37,650 nt of DNA from assembly GCA_049999805.1 (NCBI GenBank), contig JBNGIO010005989.1, forward strand, positions 1 through 37,650, given 5' to 3'. Each line of letters starts with the position of its first letter. Position 1 is the first letter of the stretch. The DNA comes from Folioceros fuciformis. Lineage: Eukaryota; Anthocerotophyta; Anthocerotopsida; Anthocerotales. The notes under the pieces are model-generated. The model was not told the DNA's origin. It saw nothing but the letters and a program-made list of their open reading frames with translations, and searched no databases. Both the position numbers and the translations under genes were made by a program. This document shows positions 29,041-37,650 of this stretch, piece after piece.

Positions 29041-30262
29041 CATCACGTTTCTGGAGCACAGCTTGGAGAGAGAGTTTGTGAGGCTGCAGGTTGTGTCGTA
29101 CACTTTATACCCCTTTATGCCTTTTGAATATCCCACAAAAATCATCTGCTTTGCTTTGTAGTCGAGCTTTGTTCTTTGCTCCTTGTGTATGTGCACATAG
29201 ACCTTGCACCCAAAGATCTTAAAGTGAGAGATAGCTGGCTTCTTACCCGTCCAGCGTTCGAAGGGGGTGGAGTCTTTGAAGGTTGATGTGGGAATTCGAT
29301 TTTGAATGTAGGTGGCTATGTGTACTGCCTCTGCCCAGTACCTCCTTGATAATCCCGATTGATACAGCATGGCTTTAGCTGCTTCTTGTAGATATCGATT
29401 CTTAGATTCAGCAAGTGGGTTCTGGCTGGAGGTGTATGGGACAGTGATCTGCCTCCCTATACCAAGAGATCTACAGTAGTCCTGGAAGTCAGTGCTGTTG
29501 AACTCCCCTCCTCCGTCACTGCGAAGAGTTTTCACCTTATTCCTAGTTTGCCTTTGTGAGAAATTCACATAATCCATAAATCTCTCAAGTGCCTTTGATT
29601 TGTGGCGCAAGAAATATGTCATTGTGAAGCGATTGTAGTCGTCCACAAGCACCATAAAATACAGTGCGCCTCCAAGTGATTGGACGGACATTGGCCCGCA
29701 TAAATCTGTATGCACCACGACAAGGGTTTCCGTGGCTCTATTTTGCTCATGAGGCTTCTTGGCATTCTGCTTGGGGAGTTTTGCATGCACACATGCGTCA
29801 CAAAGCACATCCACTTCGGGGACTGTCCAGGGGACCTCCTCTTGGTATAAATGTTCACCCACCATGCTCTTCATTTTGTTGTAGTTTGGGTGTCCCAAGC
29901 GACAATGCCACAACAGCTGATTACTATCTACATCTAAGTGCCTGGCCAGATGCGTCCGAGGATGTGAGTTATTCACATGTATTCCAACATAAGTACGACA
30001 GTTGAGCCTATACAGGTCTAAATCCAACGCTCCGATGGCCATCTCGGCATGAGTTTTGCTATCAACCAGTCTACACTGCTTTTCATCGAAGCTCACTTTG
30101 ATGCTCCACTCTTGACATAAAGATCGAAGGAGGATCGCGGGAGAGGCAAGAGAGAGATTCAAGAAGTGAGTAGTAGATAGCTTAGGCCGTGTGGCCTTAA
30201 AAGGTGTGCAGGGCAACCGTTGGTGGTGTCCCGTGAAGTGTGACGGTTGATACTTAGAGTCA
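29041..30262 (-). pseudogene. Copia element 4 fragment: GAG-pre-integrase and integrase
   Basis: The minus strand is open from about 30260 to 29038. It encodes the end of the protease spacer, a zinc-binding H...CRLGH...CDAC block, and integrase with HTDLCGP, LRSDGGGEF and SQNPLAESKN, so the D, D and E are all kept. It stops after SRNV (about 29045) and then hits stops, where the plus-strand leader fragment begins. RT and RNase H are missing. Upstream it abuts the 3' end of copia 5 at about 30262. Confidence 0.9.
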
Positions 30263-30375
30263 CGACCCTAATACTTTGCCTTTCTATATCTAGCGTTTCA
30301 TATCGGGATTATCTCTATTTAATTAATGCCTGGCTACTTAATAATAAATGTACTTTATCTTTACTCCCACTTAGC
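30262..30375 (-). repeat. Polypurine tract and partial 3' LTR of copia 5
   Basis: On the minus strand aagtgggag (ending at 30364) lies about 90 bp after the RNase H stop and is followed by taaagataaag. About 100 bp of LTR-like AT-rich sequence remain before copia 4 begins. Confidence 0.45.
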
Positions 30376-30462
30376 CTTGCATTCATTCTTTACTGCTGGA
30401 GTAACTTCACAGTCTTGGGTCTTCGCGAGCTGAGTGACGATGTCGGGATGCATGCTATTAGG

Positions 30463-32941
30463 CTAAGTATCCGGGTTTGCTACCAGCCCCAAAGCTCTAC
30501 AGAATTTTTCGTGCTTATCACGAGGTAGGGCTTTAGTCAGGATATCTGCTGTGTTCAAGTCTGTAGGTACACACTGCAGATTTGCATACCCTTGTGAGAT
30601 TACATGGCGAATGAAATGGTGCTTGATCTCAATGTGCTTAGTCCTAGCGTGCATAATAGGATTTTGTGCAAGTGCAATTGCTGATGGGTTATCACTAAGA
30701 AGTAGGGTAGAAGCTTCCTGTTTTTCTCCTAGTGAATTCAGCAACTCTCTTGCATGAACAATATCTTGAGCAGCTGTGGTGGTAGAGATGTACTCTGCCT
30801 CGGTGGATGAGAGTGCTACCACCTGTTGCTTTTTGCTATGCCATCCAATCACTGTAGAGTGAAATTCATCCTGCCCCAACATAAGGCAATGTGCACTGAT
30901 TGACCTGCGACTGTCAGAGTCAGCAGCCCAGTCAGCATCTGTGAAGCATGTAAGTAGCAAGTTAGTTGGACGTTTGCTGTATAGGAGCCCAAGATTTGGA
31001 GTGCCTCCAAGGTAGCGTAGGATTCATTGTACTGCGCCCCAATGTGCACTTCCATAGTTAGAGAGAAACTGTGAGGTAACTCCCACTGAATGGGAGAGCT
31101 CAGGTCTGGTCCAGTTCCTAAAGTATATCAGCATGCCTACAGCAGGTCTGTAGGGCACCAACTCCATTTGCTGTCTCTCTTGCTCAGTCTTGGGACATTG
31201 ATCTACTGACAGCTTTTCCCTTGTTGCCATGGGTGTAGGTGCAGGCTTTGCATTTTGGAGTCTAAACCTAGCCAAAACTTGATGTACAAATTGTGTCTGA
31301 TGGATGAAAATAGTATGCTTTATAAGGTTTTGGTGAATGCGTATTCCTAGGAAGAAGGTCAGCTGCCCTAAATCAGTCATGGAAAACTTTGACATCAGGA
31401 TTGACTTGACTTTGGTCATCAACTCTGGGCAGCTAGCTATTATGACAGCATCGTCTACATATAGTGCAAGGTAAGCGACCCCTTTGCTATCATGTAACTT
31501 GTATACATTTGAATCAGCTTCACTTTGAACGAGACCGCAGCTTTTAAGGTATGTGTCTATCCGCTTAAACCATTCTCTGGGTGACTGCTTTAGACCATAG
31601 ATAGTTTTGACTAATCTACATACCTTATGAGGCTGCTTTGGGCCTACATACCCCTCTGGCTGTTGCATGTAGATTGTTTCTTCCAAATTACCATTCAGGA
31701 AAGCTGTCTTGACATCCATGTGCTGTAACATGTAATCATGCTGGGCTGCAATAGTAAGAAGAGCTCGGATGGAGGTCGCACGTACCACAGGTGAGAATGT
31801 TTCTGTGTAATCAAGACCCTCTACCTGGCTGTAGCCTCGTGCTACCAAACGGGCCTTGTACCTTGCTATATTTCCATCTGCATGCAGCTTTGTTTTAAAC
31901 ACCCATTTACATGTGACAGGTTTTCTTCCTGGTGGCAAATCCTCAAGGACCCATGTTTTGTTATCAGTCAAGGACTGGTACTCAGATTCAATGGCCTCCG
32001 TCCATTTCTGTCCGTCCTTAGAAGTAATAGCCTCCTGATATGACTGTGGGTCTCCAACATCTATGGGTGTGCTGTCCTCTTGAACTAAGAATGACTGATA
32101 TGTGAGGGGTGGCTGTAGCCATTCAGCCGGAGATGATGTATGCCAAATCAGTTCCTCTCCTCAGATTAACTGGTTCAGGTGGCGGAACAGCTACTGGTGC
32201 TGGTATCTCCTCCTCCTCACTGTCAGCATGGTTTTCATCCGCTGAAAATTCATTCTCTGTATCATCATGTATGTTAGACTCACCCTCATCATGGTTGTTT
32301 GCAGACTCTTGAGTGTCTGCCTCTGCCTCATCCTCACTGTCATTGTCCGGGAACTCGCTTGGTTCTTCATCTGACTCACTGTCAGGGACTGAGTTACTTG
32401 GTTATGGCATACTAGCATGGACAGGTGGGTATAAGACGGATGTATGGTCAGGGCGAGTTTCCTCATTATCAACCAACTGGCTAGAGGATGCATCGTCTAA
32501 CAAGGTACGACTAGGTGATGGATTCAACAAGAGTTGTTCATGGAATACTACACTGCAGGCATGTGTAGTAAACCTAGTAGTGGGGTCATACAGTTTATAG
32601 CCCTTGACTCCCTCTGTGTACCCTATGAAGACGTATTTCCTAGCTTTGTAGTCCATTTTAACACGTTGCTTTTCTACAAGATGTGCATAAGCAGGGGAAT
32701 CAAATATTTTTAGGTGATTGATCCTAGGCCTGTGATTTGTCCACCTCTGAAATGGTGTTGCTCCATCAAAAGCTTTAGTGGGAAGCCGATTTCGAATATA
32801 GACAGCAGTAGCAACAGCCTCAGCCCAGTAAGTTATAGGCAAACCTGCTAGCTTCAACATAGATTTGGCGGTTTCTTGAACATGCTTGTTGTGGAGCTTA
32901 GCGATAGGATTTTGGGAGGATGTGTACGGCACAGTAACCTA
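30463..32941 (-). pseudogene. Copia element 5, 3' part: integrase C-half, RT, RNase H
   Basis: The minus-strand pieces are 32932-32402 (integrase second half), an acidic linker to about 31975, 31971-31024 (RT, YVDD intact near 31460) and 30960-30463 (RNase H). The integrase catalytic Glu has become Lys: NPIAKLHN, where intact copies have NPLAESKN. A stop at about 32402 and another between RT and RNase H break the frame. The left edge at 32941 continues, after an insertion, at 36926, where the integrase N-half lies: ...GIAR there and VTVPYTSSQNP here are adjacent in the family. The element therefore extends from past the window's right edge to 30262. Confidence 0.9.
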
Positions 32942-33129
32942 CAGGGTGTGGACTCCACATGCTGAACAGACCCCTGGGAAATGATAGGTTTTCTTTTTTT
33001 TGGGATTTGTGAGTGAGTGTTGTAGAGGAAAGGTTGGAAGGTTAGGTTAGAATAGTAGCTAGAGTGATGGTGAGTCAATAGGGTAGGTAGGTTGTGTGGT
33101 AGATAGGACGTGGGCTCTGGTTCCTGGGC

Positions 33130-35500
33130 CAAGGGTAAGTAGGCTAGCGGGCAGGCCAGAAGCAGGCGATTTCGGCCAGGCATCCAGGCAGTCGCTAGGT
33201 AGCTTGGCAACGGCTGCTGAGGAGCTGGCCGGCGCCCCAGCGGCAAGGGCAGCCTGCAGGTGGATCTAGGCAGCCGGGCAGTCGCCTAGGGTGGCCGATT
33301 GGTCAGGGGAGTCCTGGCCGGAGGGGGTGTCGATCGGCAGGCCGGCTGCCTACCGGATCCGGAAGCCAAGCACCGGCCTGGCTGCAGGAGCCCAAGCAGC
33401 CAGGCAGGCTAGCCTGGTCCTTAGGCAGGTGGATCTAGCAAGCAGCCAAGCCGAGCAGGCTGTCTGCCCGGCTAGATCTAGAGGCCGGAGGCCAGCTAGC
33501 GGCCTCTGGCTAGTCGACCTGGGCCAGCGGGCGGTGGCCAGGGGAATCGGGCAAGCGGGTTAGTGCAAGACGGCTACTTAACCAGGTGCGGGAGAAGCGG
33601 GCCGCCCTGTGGGCTGGCTGCCTAGCCAGATCCAGGTCGGGCTAGCCAGTAGGCAAGCTCAGGCACACGGGCAGGTTGGCTAGGGGGGGCTTGCCAGGTC
33701 CGGCTGACTTCCCAGCCAGATCTAGCCAGCCAGCGGGCTCAGGTGGCCCCCTGGCTGGATCAGGGGATGCATAGAGGGGTTGGCTCTTGGCGGACGAATC
33801 CAACAAGCTGCCAGGCTGATCAGGTTGGCTGCCTGACCGGATCCGGAAGGAGAGCAGGCTAGCTTGCGGCCTTTGGTAGGCGGCCGGCTGGGGGATATCC
33901 AGGCCGGGGAGGGATCCTGGCAAGTTGTTGGCCTAGCAGCAACTAGTTGAGGATCAGGCAGCCCTGCCCGGCCAGGCAGCCAGGCAAGGCTACCGGATCC
34001 TCAACCAGTTGCTGTTATGATCGATCAGGCAGCAAGGCGGCCGGGAAGCCGGACAGTCACTGGCTGCAGGAACCTAAGCAGCAGGCAGACAGGCCTGGAT
34101 CGTGGTGGGCAGGCGACCCTTGGGCAAACGCCCGACTGCTAGGCAGCCGAGACTGAATCGGGAGGCCGGCAAGTGGCTCAGTAGCTGCATGATCCGGGAG
34201 CAGGCTGGCGGATTCCGGCAGGCAGAGGCCGGTTTGCGGCCTCTGGGGATGGAGGAGCCCATGGCGGCTGGCCAAGTCGGGCTGCTAGCAGGCAAGCCGC
34301 CCGGCTTGCAGGAGCTGGCTGGGGTGGACTTGGGCCGGGCAACAGAGGCTGAGCCGGCCATCAGCGGCCAGCCAGCGGATCAGGCTGCAGGCCAAGCCAG
34401 GGGCGGCGCTGGACTTAAGCCAGGCAGGCCTCGGGCTGAGCGAGGAGGCAGCGAGGCAGACAGCCCGAGGACTAGCAGAGATCGTGCAGACGGCTAGCTG
34501 GTCTATGAGCAGGCGGGTTGTTGGCGGATTCGGAAAGCCTGGCTGGCCGCCTAGCCGGGTTGACGGGAGCAGATCGGGGCCGAATTCTGGTGGCGTGGTT
34601 AAGGATGGCTGTGGCTGCTCACGACGGGAGCCAGGCAACCTGGAGCACACAGGAGTAGCCGGCCTGTAGGTCTGCTAGCTGACTTGGGAGGCCGGCTGGT
34701 CGGGCTAGCCGAGCCGGCTGGTGGAACGGCGGCAGACAGACCTGGCCCGCTAGCAAGCAGTCAGGCAGCCGCCTAGCGACTGGCTAGGATGGATCTGGAT
34801 GGGTGCCAGGCAGGCGGCCTGGCTGATCAGCCACATAGCGGTTGGCCTGTAAAGGCCGGCTGTGGGCAGCAGCCAAGCCGGTGGCCGACCAATAGATCAG
34901 GTAGGGTCGGTGGTTGGAGGACCCAGCAGGCTGGCCAGGGTTGGATTCGAAGGCCGGGTAGCCGGCTGGGGCTGGCGACTGGCTGGGTTTAGACTGGTAG
35001 TGTGGCAAGCCAGGGGCGAGGTCGGATCCAAGCCAGGCAGGCCTCGGGTTGATCCGGGCCATGCTTGCAGTGCTGGCGGGCAAGTGAGGTTCAGGCCAGG
35101 CGGCCGCTGGCCAGCTACAGAGGCAGATCGGGACATAGCAGGATGGTTAGCTGATATGGGGGCAGAGCGCCTGGGGCTGGTTGGCTAGATGCAGCTGGAG
35201 GCAGGGCGGCGCTGAGTTCAGCCAGCTAGGACGGCACGGCTGGTTAACAGGGGAGTCTATTTACAAGGGGATGATCACTTAAGATCGGGCTGGCTGAACC
35301 AGGCACTGGTCGACCTGGCGAGCAGGCTGGAGGCTGACGGATCCGGGAGGCAGGAGGTCCGTCGAGCAGGCAAGGGGCCGGGTTGATCACCTAGTAGGGG
35401 TGGTTGCCGGTGGGATCCAGGTAGGCATAGGCACTCAAGGATGGCCAGGTCCGAAGGCAGGCCCCAATGACACTGTGGAGGGGTACCTTCTAGGTGCAGC
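33130..35500. repeat. GC-rich low-complexity core of the insertion, with internal duplications
   Basis: The core is dominated by gccaggcagg, ggctagc, gccggctgg and related blocks. At least one longer duplication is visible: about 50 bp at 34390-34440 and 35003-35052 share gccaggggcg and aagccaggcaggcctcggg. Long open frames on both strands are explained by composition and are not annotated as genes. Confidence 0.75.
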
Positions 35501-35991
35501 AGTGGAAGTGTCTGGCCGAGCGGCCGGTGTGGAGTACCAGGTGCCCTCGCAGAAAGGGGAAAGACGGTGGCAAGGGTGTGCTTCATCTACTACTAGACGA
35601 TGGTTCCAGGCAAGAGTGTTGTCACTTTGATACACTCAAAATCACCAAGTGGGCTGCCAGGAGAATGAGTGCAGACGAAGCTGGGGGACACCACCCCAAC
35701 CAGAGGTGGTCGTTTGAAGGTAGAAAGCCCTTGGTACGGGCGTGCTCCTAGTGGGTGGGAAGCCCAGTGATAGTTATGTGGGCAGAGATGGTGGGTTGTT
35801 GCAGATGGTGGGTTGTCGCTTCCGATGCCAAGCCCACAAGGTGCTCATTCAGGGGCACTAGAGGGGTAGTTTTTCCGGGTCAGGGGTTCTTTTTCCGGGC
35901 CAGGGGTCTTGGCCAGCAGAGTGGAGGGAGGGACCTGAGGGCGAAGGGGTTGATTGTTGGTAGGGGCAACTAGTGTCCAGGAGGTTAGCGT

Positions 35992-36104
35992 TAGGCTTGG
36001 TTTAGGTGGGGTTAGGATTAGGTCATAATTAGGGTTAGGTTAGAGTTAGGTCTAGGTTAGAGGTAAGGGCGGCTTAGGTTAGAATTAGGGATAGGCTTAG
36101 GTCG
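35992..36104 (+). repeat. Degenerate TTAGG-like tract
   Basis: About fifteen variants of gttagg / cttagg / attagg occur in 110 bp, mostly 5-7 bp apart. Plant telomeres are TTTAGGG (or TTAGGG in some lineages); these units are mostly ttagg or ttaggg and irregular, so this is a decayed simple repeat and not a telomere. Confidence 0.7.
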
Positions 36105-36479
36105 GAGAGAGACTCTGGGCAGCAGACTGAGGCTAGCCCTAGTAGACAGAGATGGGGGTCCTGGGCCAGGGTAGTATAAGGGGGCCAGACCTGCTATTGA
36201 GGAAGGGGCGGTCTATGGCGTGATGTCCCCGGACTTTGTGGGCAGAACTCCTGGCTCAGGGCGCTGAGCCGGTTGAGATCGACCCAAAGTCCTGATTTCC
36301 CTTGCCACTAGGGGAACGTGGAGATCCCGGGACTGTCAAGATCCGTGTGGCCGGATCCGCAAGGGCTGCATGATTCGCAGGTTGGCTGAAGTGAAGGAAC
36401 AGGACCGTGAGCTGTAGGGCTATCCAGTCCTAGTATCCACACTATGCTTGAAGGCTGCAAGAAGTGAAGCCATTGTGTC

Positions 36480-36700
36480 CTAATTTCCAGGGGGGAAGCT
36501 GAAGAAAAGAGAGGAAGAGTTGGAGTGAAATGCATAGAAGTGAAGAGTGAGCTGCTGAAGTGTAGGAGTGTGTGTTGAAGTGGAGGGTGGAGGACTGAAG
36601 TGAAGAGGAAGGGACTGAAGTGGGAATCTTGAAGAGCTGAGGTGAAGGAGAAAGTGGCTGAAGTGGGAATCAAGAAGAGCTGAAGGACTGAAGAACAGGA
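36480..36700 (+). repeat. Purine-rich tract with gaagtg / ctgaagtgggaatc repeats
   Basis: Strong strand asymmetry: the plus strand is mostly A and G, with ctgaagtgggaatc followed by gaagagctga appearing twice (about 36615 and 36657). It lies about 220-440 bp from the right end of the insertion. Confidence 0.7.
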
Positions 36701-36925
36701 GTGTGAGTTGGGCGAGCTGACTTAGGGGGTAGGCTAGGCTTCTAGCCTTTTTGTTGTGAGTGTATGGACAGACCTATAGACCAGCTGATAGGTAGAAGTG
36801 TGATAGGTAGCGTTCCTTGGCACTAGTTCACTTCCTTGGGAGCGAACCATAGGACTGCAACGACAATAGGGGAATGTGTGGCCCCTTGGGTGGTTCTTGG
36901 GTGCAAGAAATCACTCCACACCGGG

Positions 36926-37650
36926 CAATCCCTAGCTCCTTACAATAATCCTGAAACTGGTTCGAAGTGTACTCAGCTCCACCATCACTACGCAGGGCTT
37001 TGAGAAGTTCACTAGTTTGACGTTGAGCATAAGACAGGTATTCCTGGAAACAGCCGAAAGTTTGGCTTTTCTCCTTGATAAGATAGATGACGGCGTATCT
37101 GCTCCAGTCGTCCACAAAGGAAAGCATGTAGAGAGCACCGCCCATAGATGGAACAGACATAGGGCCACACAGGTCGGTATGGACCAACTCCAACAGTTTT
37201 GCGGCTCTTGTAGGATTCTCATCCTTGTATGGGAGTCAGTGATGTTTGCCGAAAACGCATGCCTCACAAAACTGTTTTTCAGCAAATTGAAGCATAAACT
37301 TCTCCCTGTATAAAGTATTGCTAGCCACCATGGTCTGCAACTTGTCAAAGTTGACATGACCAAGACGGCAGTGCCACAGCATGGACAGATCCTTTTGCTT
37401 GGAGTTGTGAGTAAAAAGAACACGTGCTGCTGTGGACTTGAGACCTAGCTTAGAAGTGATGTTAAGCTGATATAGGTCATGAAGAGGTGTCCCCTTAGCC
37501 AATATTTTATTTTTATACTGTGGGTCTGTGATGACACAGTGCAGCCCAGAAAAGGACACATCAAGCACATGTTGAGAGGTAAGTTTGCGGATAGATACTA
37601 GATTCTTGACCATAGAGGGTACATGCAGGACATCTAGTAAATGCAAAGTG
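36926..37650 (-). pseudogene. Copia element 5, 5' part: protease spacer and integrase N-half
   Basis: Minus-strand pieces 37646-37236 and 37193-36926 encode VLHVPSMVKNLVSI, the zinc-binding WHCRLGH...CEAC block, and integrase with HTDLCGPM and LRSDGGAEY. A TGA near 37236 stands where Arg is usual. The sequence ends in QDYCKELGIAR at 36926, exactly where the insertion begins, and resumes at 32941. It runs off the right edge of the window. Confidence 0.9.

Larger units (their letters stand above)
32942..36925. mobile_element. 3,974-bp non-coding insertion (32947-36920) in copia 5, TG...CA ends, near-perfect 5-bp target duplication
   Basis: The insertion begins tgtggactcc and ends cactccaca. 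The ends are TG...CA, with an inverted TGTGGA. The flanks are caggg (32942-32946) and ccggg (36921-36925), differing at one base. Removing it restores integrase except for a TAG where Gln is expected. No gag or pol is present and the first 40 bases do not recur near the right end, so there is no LTR pair. A very long solo LTR or a non-autonomous LTR-type element fits best. Its contents are a GC-rich low-complexity core, a TTAGG-like tract and a purine-rich tract. Confidence 0.72.

Noticed and set aside
29038-32932. Copia 4 and copia 5 as one rearranged element
   Set aside because: Both contain the integrase stretch from VPYTSSQNP to the YD.T block with different sequence, so they are separate elements.
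34102-35188. Open frames of 100-131 codons in the GC-rich core of the 3,974-bp insertion
   Set aside because: Low-complexity composition gives few stops on any frame; no motif, and several frames overlap on both strands.
32947-36920. A pair of LTRs inside the insertion
   Set aside because: The first 40 bases were looked for near the right end and the last 40 near the left end by eye; no direct repeat was found.

Overview
The window is nuclear DNA from a land plant, most likely a seedless one (a fern, or a lycophyte). Two intact intronless PPR genes end in C-terminal Gly-Arg-Pro instead of Asp-Tyr-Trp, and one carries a Lys-Pro-Ala-x-Ala box. Those are the marks of the DYW:KP editing factors known from hornworts, lycophytes and ferns. 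The rest is packed with decayed Ty1/copia retrotransposons, which fits a large repeat-rich genome. The species cannot be named from the sequence.

Layout. 1-6468 (+): two truncated copia elements fused end to end; the second ends in LTR-like sequence and has about 0.9 kb of extra, partly antisense-coding DNA between pol and that LTR. 6479-9221: a broken unclassified reading frame, then three different tandem-repeat tracts (about 36, 27 and 105-113 bp). 9574-11385 (+): a three-exon gene for a PDF-motif protein related to the organellar single-stranded DNA-binding (OSB) family, but with a repeat-rich tail. 12554-20463: a PPR cluster with intact PPR-A (-) and PPR-B (+) head to head, an internally deleted pseudogene at 19152, and a 5' fragment at 20336 cut by an LTR at 20464. 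20464-28026: an LTR/primer-site fragment, a nearly full-length decayed minus-strand copia element, a solo LTR with a perfect target duplication, unrecognised minus-strand frames, and a copia 3' remnant. 28030-29040: an LTR/primer-site/leader fragment. 29041-37650 (-): two further copia elements, one split by a 3,974-bp non-coding insertion with TG...CA ends.

How the genes may work together. PPR-A and PPR-B are predicted organellar RNA-editing factors: a PPR tract selects the RNA site and a DYW-type deaminase-fold domain acts on it. PPR-A also carries, before its PPR tract, a PDF motif of the kind that binds single-stranded nucleic acid in OSB proteins. The convergent neighbour at 9574 has the same motif. 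PPR-B lacks it although the sequences on both sides of the gap still align. The fused PDF-PPR-DYW:KP protein beside a stand-alone PDF-repeat protein is the most novel thing in the window. The retrotransposons are inactive: stops, frameshifts and lost catalytic residues are visible in most, and all are truncated or interrupted.
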